DNA of 15,952 nt from DATHBP01 sp035296085 (GTDB lineage Bacteria; Actinomycetota; Actinomycetes; Propionibacteriales; Nocardioidaceae). Below are positions 1 through 7,045 of the stretch, piece by piece. Position 1 is the stretch's first letter. Every line of letters begins with the position of its first letter. The notes under the pieces are model-generated. The model was not told where the DNA came from, made no database searches, and saw nothing but the letters and a program-made list of their open reading frames with translations. Position numbers and translations under genes: made by a program. The stretch spans positions 1 to 15,952 of the forward strand of contig DATHBP010000035.1 in assembly GCA_035296085.1 (NCBI GenBank), given 5' to 3'.

Positions 1-335
1 CCGACCTGCTCGGCGCATGCGACGTCGCGGTGCTCCCCAGCGTCTGGGAGGGCAGCCCGCTGGCGGCGCAGGAGGCGCTCCGCGCCGGTGTACCGTTCAT
101 CGGCACCCGGGTGGGTGGCGTCGCGGCGTTGGTCGGCGACGCCGGCCTGCTGGTCCGCCCGGACGACCCCGCCGCGCTGGCCGACGCCATCGCAGAGGTG
201 CTCGACGACGCCGCGTTGGCCGCCGACCTGGGGCGCCGGGCACGCGCCGCAGCACAGCGCCTGCCGAGTGACGCCTCCGTGGTCGCTGCGGTGGTCGCGG
301 TCTACGCGGAGCTGCTCGCCGTGCCGCGGCACTAG
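1..335 (+). CDS. Glycosyltransferase family 4, C-terminal end (5' partial)
   Basis: This is the 3' end of a gene entering from the left edge; the first complete codon is at 3 and the TAG stop is at 333-335. The visible 110 residues form the second half of a GT-B sugar-nucleotide domain. A hydrophobic strand leads to SVWEGSPLAAQEAL, the E-x7-E nucleotide-sugar binding motif of GT4 enzymes, followed by AGVPFIGTRVGG and the loop GLLVRPDDPAALADAI, both typical of this family. Family knowledge says such enzymes transfer a sugar from an NDP- or GDP-sugar to a glycan, lipid or small acceptor in the cytoplasm. The acceptor cannot be told from this fragment. arcA starts only 10 bp after the stop, so the two may share a transcript. 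Confidence 0.85.
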   Translation, partial: DLLGACDVAVLPSVWEGSPLAAQEALRAGVPFIGTRVGGVAALVGDAGLLVRPDDPAALADAIAEVLDDAALAADLGRRARAAAQRLPSDASVVAAVVAVYAELLAVPRH

Positions 336-345
336 GCTCCGGCTC

Positions 346-1572
346 ATGACGTTCCCGCTCGGCGCCGACAGCGAGGTTGGCCAGCTGCGTACGGTCCTGC
401 TGCACCGACCGGGTGCCGAGCTGCAGCGGCTCACACCCCGCAACAACGACGCGCTGCTCTTCGACGGAATCCCCTGGGTCGGCCGGGCTCAGGAAGAGCA
501 CGACGCCTTCGCCCAGGCGCTGCGCGACCGCGGCGCCGAGGTCCTCTACGTCACCGAGCTGCTCACCGATACCCTCACCGACGAAACGGCTCGCAAGGAC
601 GCGATCAGTGCGGTGACGTCGACGCTGCGGCTCGGGGACACCATGCGCGCCTACCTCCAGTCGGCGCTGCAGGACCGCACTCCTGCTGAGCTCACTGAGG
701 TCCTCGTTGCCGGGGTGCGCAACGATGAGGTGAGCGGTGGCAGCGGGCTGGTGAGCGCACTGCTCGCGCCGGACACGTTCTTGATCTCGCCGCTGCCCAA
801 CCTGCTGTTTACCCGCGACTCGAGCGTCTGGGTGCGAGAGCGGGTCGGCGTGACCAGCCTGAGCATGCCCGCACGGGAGCGCGAAACACAGCTGACCGAG
901 CTCATCTACACCCACCATCCCCGCTTCGCGGCTAGCAAGCACATCTACGGCCGACAGCTCGAACATCTCGAAGGCGGCGACGTCCTGCTCCTCGGGCCGG
1001 GCGTGATGGCCGTCGGCGTCGGTGAGCGTACGACCCCGGCCGGTGCCGAACGGTTCGCCCGGCAAGTCTTCGCCGACGATCTCGCACACACGGTGCTCGG
1101 CGTACCCATTGCGCAGCAGCGCGCCACGATGCACCTCGACACGGTCTGCACGATGGTCGACGCCGACGCCATCGTGATGTACCCCCAGGTGGCCGAGACC
1201 TTGCAGGCGTACGCCGTGACCGCCGCCGAGGCCGGGCGCACGAAACCGGCCGAGGTCGTCCTCGAGGTGTCTCCCCCCGAGCCGTTCCTGGTGGCGGCAG
1301 CGAAGGCGATGGGCCTGGACACGCTGCGCCGCATCGACACCGGCCTCGACCCCGTGACGGCCGAGCGCGAGCAGTGGGACGACGGCAACAACACGTTGGC
1401 GATAGCACCGCGGGTCTGCGTGGCGTACGAGCGCAACGTGGAGACCAACGCCCGGCTCGAGGATGCCGGCATCGAGGTCGTCACCATCGCCGGCTCTGAG
1501 CTCGGCTCCGGACGGGGCGGGCCTCGCTGCATGTCGTGCCCGATCTCCCGCGAGCCGCTGGTGCTCGGCTAG
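346..1572 (+). CDS. arcA: Arginine deiminase
   Basis: A 408-residue protein, close to the usual 405-420 for arginine deiminase, which hydrolyses L-arginine to citrulline and ammonia in the cytoplasm. The ATG at 346 is chosen because the family N-terminus (DSEVGQLRTVLLHRPGAEL) begins right after it; the frame is open further upstream but reads through the glycosyltransferase. The catalytic set is visible: Asp158 in FTRDSSVWV, Glu209 in HLEGGDVLLLG, His263 and Asp265 in MHLDTVCTMVD, and nucleophile Cys395 in GRGGPRCMSCPI. There is no strong ribosome binding site before the ATG, which fits translational coupling to the preceding gene 10 bp away. No ornithine carbamoyltransferase (arcB), carbamate kinase (arcC) or arginine/ornithine antiporter (arcD) is next to it, so the ATP-yielding pathway would need genes elsewhere. 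The identification is firm. Confidence 0.96.
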   Translation: MTFPLGADSEVGQLRTVLLHRPGAELQRLTPRNNDALLFDGIPWVGRAQEEHDAFAQALRDRGAEVLYVTELLTDTLTDETARKDAISAVTSTLRLGDTMRAYLQSALQDRTPAELTEVLVAGVRNDEVSGGSGLVSALLAPDTFLISPLPNLLFTRDSSVWVRERVGVTSLSMPARERETQLTELIYTHHPRFAASKHIYGRQLEHLEGGDVLLLGPGVMAVGVGERTTPAGAERFARQVFADDLAHTVLGVPIAQQRATMHLDTVCTMVDADAIVMYPQVAETLQAYAVTAAEAGRTKPAEVVLEVSPPEPFLVAAAKAMGLDTLRRIDTGLDPVTAEREQWDDGNNTLAIAPRVCVAYERNVETNARLEDAGIEVVTIAGSELGSGRGGPRCMSCPISREPLVLG

Positions 1573-1594
1573 GTACGCTCCGCGGGCTGGTTGT

Positions 1595-1622
1595 CGGCCG
1601 CACCGGCTCGCCGCCGCGGCCG
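1595..1622. terminator. Possible hairpin terminator after arcA
   Basis: CGGCCGC at 1595-1601 is the exact reverse complement of GCGGCCG at 1616-1622, giving a 7-bp all-GC stem with a 14-nt loop, 22 bp after the arcA stop. It lies in the 155-bp gap between arcA (+) and the DUF5926 gene (-), which converge here. There is no T-run on either side, so it is not a classical intrinsic terminator, although GC-rich actinobacteria often use T-less hairpins. In DNA this rich in GC a 7-bp stem could also arise by chance. Confidence 0.3.
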
Positions 1623-1727
1623 TGCACATGCAGGCCCGACCGCTGCTGACGGGGGATACAACAACGGCCGGGCTTGGCGAGATCCTAGCCTCGGAGTGCC
1701 GCGTCAGTCACGCATTTCACTGTGTCG

Positions 1728-2642
1728 CTAACGCAGCGTGAGCTGTCGGTTGGCCAGGCCGGCTCGGGCGGATCGCTGCTCCGTCGACAGGCTCGAGCCG
1801 TCCGTCAGCACCTCGTCGAGCCGCTCCGCGAACGCTCGTACCGGCTGCTCCAGGGCAGCGGCCCCCGTGCCGGTTGGCAGCTCCCACACCGGCACCAGCA
1901 GCCCGTGGGCTCGCAACGACCCGACGAGCCGGGTTCCACCGCCCAGAGTGTCTTCCCCCGCGGCGTGCAGCCGGGCGAGCGCGTCCAGGGTCGGGTCTTC
2001 GTCGCCCGGGAGCACCCAGCGCAGGTACTCGCGGTCGGCACCGGTCGACCAGTACGCAGCCGCCCTGCCCTCGAGGCGAACGGTCGGCTTGAGCGCGGCG
2101 TTGGCGTGCTGGACAGCAGCCGCCATGGCGGCGGCATCGTTTTGGACGATGTCGAGCCAGAACTCGAAGCCGGTGTGCACGGTGACGACGAACTCTGCGT
2201 CCGGGTCGACGAGCTCCTGCAGCCGGGCTCCTGGACCCGGCGGCTCGGTGATGCCCACCGGTCCGGGCGCGGCAGCCGCCAGCACGAGCTCGAGCGCGTG
2301 GGCAAGGTCGCGACTCGCGTCACCCGAGCCGTGCTGCACCTGGACGCCGAGCCAGCGGGTCTCGTCGATGGCCACGAAGGCCGGCCACAGCAGCGGCAAC
2401 AGACTTGCCGCGGTGACCGCGCGGTCGGCGGCTGACGAGTCCCTCACCAGCGCAAGCGGGGCGGTCGCGGATGGCGCGAACTCCCGGAGCGCCACCCAGT
2501 CGCACTCGCCGACCAGGCCGGCGAACGGCCGTGAGACGAACGCCACCGCGTCGGTGCGTCCGTGACAGGCCTTGTAGCGGCGTCCCGATCCGCACGGGCA
2601 GGGCTGGCGGGGGCCGACCGGCTCAGCTGGCAAGGACGGCAT
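1728..2642 (-). CDS. DUF5926 family protein with N-terminal SEC-C zinc motif
   Basis: A 304-residue protein. The ATG at 2642 is preferred over the longer open frame because it puts the SEC-C motif at its usual place near the N-terminus: PCPCGSGRRYKACHG with Cys15, Cys17, Cys26 and His27 as zinc ligands. SEC-C motifs occur at the SecA C-terminus and in many otherwise unrelated proteins, where they bind zinc and often a protein partner. The segment after it, FVSRPFAGLVGECDWVALRE, matches the actinobacterial family DUF5926, whose function is unknown. No enzyme motif, signal peptide or membrane helix is seen. Its start overlaps the end of the upstream HATPase gene by 20 bp, so the two are almost certainly co-transcribed and translationally coupled. 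It ends convergent to arcA. The family call is good; no biochemical role should be assumed. Confidence 0.85.
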   Translation of the reverse strand: MPSLPAEPVGPRQPCPCGSGRRYKACHGRTDAVAFVSRPFAGLVGECDWVALREFAPSATAPLALVRDSSAADRAVTAASLLPLLWPAFVAIDETRWLGVQVQHGSGDASRDLAHALELVLAAAAPGPVGITEPPGPGARLQELVDPDAEFVVTVHTGFEFWLDIVQNDAAAMAAAVQHANAALKPTVRLEGRAAAYWSTGADREYLRWVLPGDEDPTLDALARLHAAGEDTLGGGTRLVGSLRAHGLLVPVWELPTGTGAAALEQPVRAFAERLDEVLTDGSSLSTEQRSARAGLANRQLTLR

Positions 2643-3027
2643 ACACAGTGGTGGCTCCGACGTCGGCGCGTACGCCCCAGTCGACCGACAGTGCGTCGAC
2701 GATCGACAGGCCACGCCCCCCCATGGACAGCGGTGAGGCGCTCACCGAGATGGGCGCCGTCGCCCCGCCGCCGTCCGTGACCGCGACAGTGATGCCCTGC
2801 GCGTCCACTCGCCAGGAAGCGGAGATACGCCCGGAGGGCAGCGGCCGGCCGTGCCGGACGGAGTTGGCCATCAGCTCGCTGAGTACGACCTGGGCGTCCT
2901 CGAGGAGGCTCTGCGCTACGCCGTAGGCGCGGAGGTCGGCGGTCATCTGGCGACGGGCCATCCCGACCCCGACCGGAGCGAACGGGAAGAGCGCGGTGAC
3001 GGGCTTCATCAGCTCGTTCGCCTTCAC
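2623..3027 (-). CDS. ATP-binding protein, anti-sigma (RsbW/SpoIIAB-like) HATPase
   Basis: A 134-residue protein built almost only of a GHKL ATPase fold, the size of the serine kinases that act as anti-sigma factors. Visible motifs: the N-box around Glu51, Asn55 and His59 (LSELMANSVRHG), the G1 box at 85-88 (DGGG), and the G2 box at 103-106 (GGRGLSIV). The GTG at 3027 is preferred because AGGTGG lies 7 nt upstream; an ATG at 3054 in the same frame would add nine residues but has a poor ribosome binding site. Actinobacteria carry many such proteins, which usually bind a sigma factor or phosphorylate an anti-anti-sigma (STAS) protein. No partner sigma or STAS gene is in the window. The 3' end overlaps the DUF5926 gene by 20 bp, suggesting that the two act together. 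Confidence 0.88.
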   Translation of the reverse strand: MKANELMKPVTALFPFAPVGVGMARRQMTADLRAYGVAQSLLEDAQVVLSELMANSVRHGRPLPSGRISASWRVDAQGITVAVTDGGGATAPISVSASPLSMGGRGLSIVDALSVDWGVRADVGATTVYAVLAS

Positions 3028-3077
3028 CGCCTCACCACCTGTTGGCCCGAACATCCCTACTCACTGCAAGGTCGTCG

Positions 3078-3121
3078 AATACATCGGTATTTCGCTTGCC
3101 CTGCATGGCTACTACGGAAAC
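3078..3121 (-). promoter_or_regulatory. Possible promoter/operator of the HATPase-DUF5926 pair
   Basis: The 176-bp gap between the Fpg gene and the HATPase gene holds a relatively AT-rich patch. A short dyad AATAC-N4-GTATT lies at 3078-3091. Reading the minus strand, GTTT (3118-3121) and GGGCAA (3096-3101) are separated by 16 nt, loosely like the general-stress sigma-B type pattern of streptomycetes (GTTT, then GGGTAT); the second element matches only partly. Anti-sigma genes are often under the sigma they control, which makes the match tempting, but it is weak. Confidence 0.25.
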
Positions 3122-3230
3122 ACCCCGAGCGCCCCGTGTGGCCGCACCATGCCGCACGACGGCGCGCCTAACTGGGTGGTGAAGGCACCGAAGCTCCGCC
3201 AAGCCTGGACAAACCGGGCGGCCCGCGGGC

Positions 3231-4094
3231 CTACTTGAGCAGCCGGGACAGCCGCCGGTCGGCCAGCGGCTTGCCGGCGGTCTGGCACGTGGCGCAGTAC
3301 TGCAGAGCCGAGTCGGCGAACGAAACCTCTCGGATCGTGTCCCCGCACACCGGGCACGGCTGGCCAGCACGCCCGTGCACCCGCAGCCCGCTCTTCTTCT
3401 CGCTCTTGAGCTCGCTGGCGCCGAGGCCGCGAGCCCGTTCGATCGCCTCACCGAGCAGCCCCCGGGTGACGGCGTACAGCCGCTGTACCTCGTCGCCGCT
3501 GAGGTTTGCCGCCGGCTTGTACGGCGAGAGCTGCGCCGCGTGCAAGAGCTCGTCGGAGTAGGCGTTGCCGATGCCGGCGATGAGTGACTGGTCGCGCAGC
3601 ACCCCCTTGAGCTGCGCGCGACCGGCGGCCGTGAGGATCCGCTGCAGCGACTCGGGGGTGAAGTCCTCCGCGAGCGGGTCGGGGCCCAGCCGGACGATGC
3701 CGGGTACGTCGCTGGGGTTATGGACGACGTAGATCGCGAGCCGCTTTCGGGTGCCCGCCTCAGTGATGTCGAAGCCGGTCTGGTCGTCGAGCCCGACGCG
3801 CAGTGCGAGCGGCCCGCGCCCAGGTTTCGGCGGATCGTCCGGCAGCGAGTCGCGCCAGCGCAGCCAGCCTGCCCTCGCCAGGTGCACGACGAGGTGGACG
3901 CCAGAGGCGTCGATGTCGAGGAACTTGCCGTGCCGGCTGACTCCGTCGACCAGCAGGCCCACCAGGGCGGTGGGCGGCGGGTCGAACGTCTTCAAGGCGC
4001 TGATCGCAACCACGTCGACCCGTGTGATCGCCCGACCGCTCAGTCTCGCGGTCAAGTCGTCGACCAGCGCGGCGACCTCGGGCAGCTCAGGCAC
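3231..4094 (-). CDS. Fpg/Nei family DNA glycosylase/AP lyase
   Basis: A 287-residue base-excision repair enzyme that removes oxidised bases and cuts the abasic site. It starts with GTG at 4094 to give MPELPEV; after removal of Met the Pro2 amine is the nucleophile and Glu3 is catalytic. Lys57 in SRHGKF matches the conserved lysine. The helix-two-turn-helix DNA-binding segment is at about 161-190 with GIGNAYSDE at 174-182. A C-terminal zinc finger is formed by Cys247, Cys250, Cys267 and Cys270. The arginine that in E. coli Fpg sits five residues before the third cysteine is Ser262 here, and the tail GKPLADRRLSRLLK extends past the finger. The substrate may therefore differ from 8-oxoguanine, so I give no fpg (mutM) or nei symbol. 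It follows the capA-like gene by 60 bp on the same strand and may be co-transcribed with it. Confidence 0.92.
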   Translation of the reverse strand: MPELPEVAALVDDLTARLSGRAITRVDVVAISALKTFDPPPTALVGLLVDGVSRHGKFLDIDASGVHLVVHLARAGWLRWRDSLPDDPPKPGRGPLALRVGLDDQTGFDITEAGTRKRLAIYVVHNPSDVPGIVRLGPDPLAEDFTPESLQRILTAAGRAQLKGVLRDQSLIAGIGNAYSDELLHAAQLSPYKPAANLSGDEVQRLYAVTRGLLGEAIERARGLGASELKSEKKSGLRVHGRAGQPCPVCGDTIREVSFADSALQYCATCQTAGKPLADRRLSRLLK

Positions 4095-4154
4095 GGTGTC
4101 CAGTGTGCCGGGGCGGCGACGACGTACGACGGCGCGGTCTGCCCGGGTAGGACG

Positions 4155-5333
4155 TCAGCCGCCTCGACGATGCGTCAGGTTGGTGCAGGCTCGGAGCGCT
4201 CTCCAGTCCGCTACCGCTTGGTCCTTGGCCGATCCGGTGAGCAGCACGGGCAACCCGTCCGGCCCGATCGTCGCCGGGGCGAGTGAGTTCGCGACGACGC
4301 GGCCGTCGCGAACCGTGACCGTCACGATGCCGGTCTCGAGGTGCGCCTGGTTGTACCAGACGAAGTTGCCCAACCCGTAGTCGACGAACGAGTCACCGAG
4401 CCAGCCGGCACCCAGCAACACGTGCGCGTGGCTCCCCACGATGACATCGGCGCCAGCGGCCGCGAGCGCGCGGGCGTGCTCGATCGGCCGCCAGTAGGGG
4501 CAGGCCACGTTCTCGTCGCCCCAGTGCAGGTAGACAACCACGACATCGGCGTGCCGCTTGGCCGCGCGCACGGCCGCGGTCAGTCGTGGCTTGGGCAGCA
4601 AGGCGACCGCCACGCCGGGTTCGTCGCGCGTGGCTGCCCAGTGCGTCGCCGTCTCGTCGGGCAGTGTCGTGGCAGCGAGCACTGCGACGCGCGTACCTCC
4701 GATCGACGTCTCGTACGGTGCGAACGCCGCGCTGACGTCCTCGCCTATGCCCACCACCGGCAGGGGGCTGTGCCGTACTGCGGCGAGGGTGTCGCGCAGG
4801 CCGACGGCGCCGTAGTCGGCCGCGTGGTTGTTGGCCATCGTCACCACATCGACGCCAGCGGCGTCGAGGGCGTCCAGCGCGCTTGCCGGCGCGCGGAAGT
4901 TGAAATCCTTGGGGAACGGAACTCCGCGCTCGGTGATGGCGGTCTCGAGGTTGACCATCATCAGGTCAGGCTGGCTCAGCGCCCGGCGGATGGGCCGCAA
5001 GGCGGTCTCCGGATCGCTCAGCCGCGGTGCCAGCACCTCGGCAAAGTGCACGTCCCCGGCGAAGCCCAGCGTGATCGTGCCGGTCGCCCGGTGCGGCGAC
5101 GGGGTCGCGGTGGTGACGGTGGCGCCGGGGGCGCTGGTCGTCGACGGCGCCGGGCGCGGGGAGTCGGTGGCCGACGGCGCAGCGGTGGACGGCGCAGCGG
5201 TGGACGGCAGCGGTTCGGCACGGCGGGGTTGCTGCCCGGCGCCGGCGCATCCTGCTGTCAGCACGCCGCTCGCTACCAGCGCGACGAGACAGCCCTCGGC
5301 CTTATGCCAGCTCCTCGTGCTCGGGTGTCCCAT
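4155..5333 (-). CDS. CapA family lipoprotein (metallophosphatase-like fold)
   Basis: A 392-residue exported protein. The N-terminus has basic residues (Arg7, Lys11), a hydrophobic stretch, and the lipobox LTAGC with Cys29 as the lipidation site, so it should be anchored to the outer face of the cytoplasmic membrane. Residues about 30-85 are a Pro/Ser/Thr/Ala-rich linker. The rest is the CapA (PgsA) domain: GFAGDVHF near 88, MVNLETAI, TMANNHAADYG near 165-175, YLHWGDE, VGSHAH near 299 and DYGLGNFVW. The His/Asp/Asn pattern is that of calcineurin-like metallophosphatases. The namesake works with CapB and CapC in poly-gamma-glutamate capsule export. Neither is present here, and stand-alone CapA lipoproteins are common in actinobacteria with roles unproved. 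The upstream ribosome binding site is weak. A dispersed palindrome (5444-5487) lies between it and aat. Confidence 0.9.
   Translation of the reverse strand: MGHPSTRSWHKAEGCLVALVASGVLTAGCAGAGQQPRRAEPLPSTAAPSTAAPSATDSPRPAPSTTSAPGATVTTATPSPHRATGTITLGFAGDVHFAEVLAPRLSDPETALRPIRRALSQPDLMMVNLETAITERGVPFPKDFNFRAPASALDALDAAGVDVVTMANNHAADYGAVGLRDTLAAVRHSPLPVVGIGEDVSAAFAPYETSIGGTRVAVLAATTLPDETATHWAATRDEPGVAVALLPKPRLTAAVRAAKRHADVVVVYLHWGDENVACPYWRPIEHARALAAAGADVIVGSHAHVLLGAGWLGDSFVDYGLGNFVWYNQAHLETGIVTVTVRDGRVVANSLAPATIGPDGLPVLLTGSAKDQAVADWRALRACTNLTHRRGG
5176..5210. repeat. Short tandem repeat coding for the CapA linker
   Basis: A 15-bp unit, GGCGCAGCGGTGGAC on the plus strand, is present twice without change (5176-5190 and 5191-5205), followed by a degenerate partial third unit. 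On the coding strand it gives repeated Ser-Thr-Ala-Ala-Pro in the low-complexity linker behind the lipidated cysteine. Units of 15 bp keep the frame, so the linker length could vary by slippage between strains. Confidence 0.8.
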
Positions 5334-5443
5334 GACGCCCGCGAGTCTGCCAGCCCAGGTCGCCGGTAGTGCGCCCGTCGCCCGCGCGCCCGCTCGCCCG
5401 CCGGCGGTCGGTCAGGCGGCCGCGGCTGTCGCCGGATGCGTAC

Positions 5444-5487
5444 TTGTCAGGGCGTCGACGGCGTATACGCCGTCGCGACCCTGACAA
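5444..5487. repeat. Dispersed interrupted palindrome, copy 1
   Basis: A 44-bp near-perfect inverted repeat centred on GTATAC (5463-5468). Each arm runs TTGTCAGGG, then a 3-bp mismatched bulge, then CGACGGCGTA: 19 of 22 positions pair. It sits between the aat stop (5507) and the capA-like start (5333), both on the minus strand. A related copy is at 6991-7036, and both are followed by CTCG on the same side. Its position just past a gene end suggests a transcription terminator or a REP-like element. Confidence 0.85.
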
Positions 5488-5506
5488 CTCGCCCGTGGCG
5501 CCGAAG

Positions 5507-6175
5507 TCAGTCCCATGGCGGAGGTGGCAGCTCGAGCGCGGCGGCGAGCCGCCGCAGGTACTCGCGCCGCGGAATCGCCACGGCGCCCAGCGTCTGCAGG
5601 TGCGGCGTCACCCACTGGACGTCGAAGAGCCGGCCGGGCTCACCGGCCGCGACGAGCCGCTCGACCAGGGCGACGAGAGCCACCTTCGACGCGTCGGTCT
5701 CGCGCGAGAACATCGACTCTCCGGCGAACAGGCCCCCGATCGCGACGCCGTACACCCCGCCGGCCAGCACCCCGTCTCGCCACACCTCGGCCGAATGCGC
5801 CCAGCCGAGGCGGTGCAGCCGCAGGTACGCCTGGGCGATGTCGGCGTCGATCCAGCCGCCCGTACGGCGGGGGTCGGCGCAGCCGGCGACGACGTCGGCG
5901 AACGCGCTGTCGAAGCGAACCTCGAAGCGCCGGCGGGATCGGCGCAGCGACCGCGAGACGTGCAGCGTCGCGAGCGGAAGAATGCCTCGCCGGTACGGCG
6001 ACCACCACAGCATCTCCTGCTGACCGGGAACCGGCATGGGGAACAAACCCGTTCGATAGGCCTGCAGCAGGGTTCCGGGCTCGAGGTCGGCCCCGACGCC
6101 GACGAGGTCGTCTCGGCCGCGAAAGGCTCCGGCCGTCGGCAGCGCCCATCGGCTCGGCGGCGGCTCGACGGGCAC
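5507..6175 (-). CDS. aat: Leucyl/phenylalanyl-tRNA--protein transferase
   Basis: A 222-residue cytoplasmic enzyme that moves Leu or Phe from aminoacyl-tRNA to the N-terminus of proteins with an N-terminal Arg or Lys, marking them for the ClpS/ClpAP N-degron pathway. Family landmarks: YRTGLFPMP (40-48), LWWSP (56-60), RGILPL, and the hallmark GGLFAGESMFS at 147-157 followed by RETDASKVAL; FDVQW lies near the C-terminus. The GTG at 6175 is used as start; the full conserved N-terminus (the GVGADLEPGTLL segment at 26-37) follows it. It is divergent from the EcsC-like gene, with 74 bp between starts that must hold both promoters, and no clear -10/-35 pair stands out there. The identification is firm. 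Confidence 0.95.
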   Translation of the reverse strand: MPVEPPPSRWALPTAGAFRGRDDLVGVGADLEPGTLLQAYRTGLFPMPVPGQQEMLWWSPYRRGILPLATLHVSRSLRRSRRRFEVRFDSAFADVVAGCADPRRTGGWIDADIAQAYLRLHRLGWAHSAEVWRDGVLAGGVYGVAIGGLFAGESMFSRETDASKVALVALVERLVAAGEPGRLFDVQWVTPHLQTLGAVAIPRREYLRRLAAALELPPPPWD

Positions 6176-6249
6176 CGGCTCATTCTGGCGCGTACGTGCC
6201 GACGTAGGGTTTCGCCACAGCGGGCGAATCGAGCGACCGGGAGGCCGGC

Positions 6250-6963
6250 ATGGGCTTGGGCGACCTTGTCGGCAAGGGCCTCGGGCCGGTAGGTCACCGG
6301 TTTGCTCCCCAGCTCACGACCGGCTTCGTCCGCGAGGTGCTGCACCGAGCCGTGGACGGCTTCGGCAAGCTGCCCGGCGCCGCGGAGTCGGCGGACAAGC
6401 GGCTGGCCGACAACAAGGGCGACGCGGACCAGGCCGTCCACGACCTCATCGAGGCGCACGTACGGCTGGCCGGCGTCCAGGGGTTCCTCACCAACATCGG
6501 CGGAATCGCCACCATGGCCTTCACGGTCCCCGCCAACCTCACCGGCCTGGCCGTCCTGCAGTGCCATCTGGTCGCCGGGATCGCCCACCTCCGCGGCTAC
6601 GACCTGGCCGACCCGCGCGTACGCAACGCCGTCCTCTCCTGCCTGCTCGGCGAGGACGCGCAAGAGGAGCTCGTCAAGAAGGGCACGCTGCCGTCCTCCC
6701 CGATGGGAATCGCCACGGCGCCGGTGCACGACCCGGCGGTCGACGACGCCACCGCTGCCGCCGTCACCAACGAGCTGCTCGGCCGCATCGGTGGCCGCCG
6801 GATGGTGCTCACGATCAGCCGGCGCGTGCCTGTGCTGGGTGGTGGGGTGGGGGCGATCAGCGACGCGGTGTCCACCTACCGGGTAGGACGCTTCGCCGAC
6901 CGCGAGCTGCTGACGCGGCAGCCGCCCGGTGCGCCGCCCCCCGGTGCGCCACAGCCCGGCTGA
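6250..6963 (+). CDS. EcsC family protein
   Basis: A 237-residue protein whose ATG at 6250 follows a GGGAGG ribosome binding site with good spacing. An amphipathic N-terminal half (LHRAVDGFGKLPGAAESADKR) precedes a long hydrophobic segment at about 80-114 (GGIATMAFTVPANLTGLAVL and onward), then a hydrophilic domain with LSCLLGED, and a second hydrophobic glycine-rich stretch near 195-205 (VPVLGGGVGAISD). This pattern resembles the EcsC family, named after Bacillus EcsC, which is encoded beside the EcsAB ABC transporter and whose molecular role is unclear. No EcsA or EcsB homologue is nearby. The C-terminus is a Pro/Gly/Ala tail (PPGAPPPGAPQPG). It stands alone, divergent from aat and convergent with the HMG-CoA lyase gene, with a palindromic repeat 27 bp after its stop. 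Confidence 0.75.
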   Translation: MGLGDLVGKGLGPVGHRFAPQLTTGFVREVLHRAVDGFGKLPGAAESADKRLADNKGDADQAVHDLIEAHVRLAGVQGFLTNIGGIATMAFTVPANLTGLAVLQCHLVAGIAHLRGYDLADPRVRNAVLSCLLGEDAQEELVKKGTLPSSPMGIATAPVHDPAVDDATAAAVTNELLGRIGGRRMVLTISRRVPVLGGGVGAISDAVSTYRVGRFADRELLTRQPPGAPPPGAPQPG

Positions 6964-6990
6964 CGCGGCGTGGCACCGACCCACCTCGAA

Positions 6991-7036
6991 GTTGTCAGGC
7001 GTCTGACGGCGTATAGGCCGTCGACGCCCTGACAAC
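6991..7036. repeat. Dispersed interrupted palindrome, copy 2
   Basis: A 46-bp interrupted inverted repeat with outer arms GTTGTCAGG and CCTGACAAC and an inner GACGGCGTATAGGCCGTC core. It lies in the 82-bp gap between the converging EcsC-like and HMG-CoA lyase genes. It shares with copy 1 (5444-5487) the outer TTGTCAGG/CCTGACAA arms, the GACGGCGTATA centre and the CTCG that follows. The internal bulge and one centre base differ, so the copies are related but not identical. It is well placed to end transcription from both sides. Confidence 0.85.
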
Positions 7037-7045
7037 TCGATGCGT

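Noticed and set aside
97..1629. Long open frame on the minus strand across the arcA region
   Set aside because: It mirrors the well-supported arginine deiminase frame. The product is Arg/Gly/His-rich with no family motif, as expected from antisense reading of GC-rich coding DNA.
1573..1727. Search for a tRNA or small RNA in the arcA-DUF5926 gap
   Set aside because: No cloverleaf, TTCGA-type T-loop or CCA end could be found. The same search in the gaps at 3055-3230, 5334-5506 and 13753-13972 also found none.
4341..5369. A 342-codon plus-strand frame opposite the CapA-like gene
   Set aside because: Complementary-strand shadow; the CapA lipobox and catalytic motifs are on the other strand.
5436..5487. 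Short peptides with CQGVDGVYAV-like sequence near 5440-5490 and 6990-7040
   Set aside because: They are translations of the palindromic repeats, occur on both strands, and have no start context; not genes.
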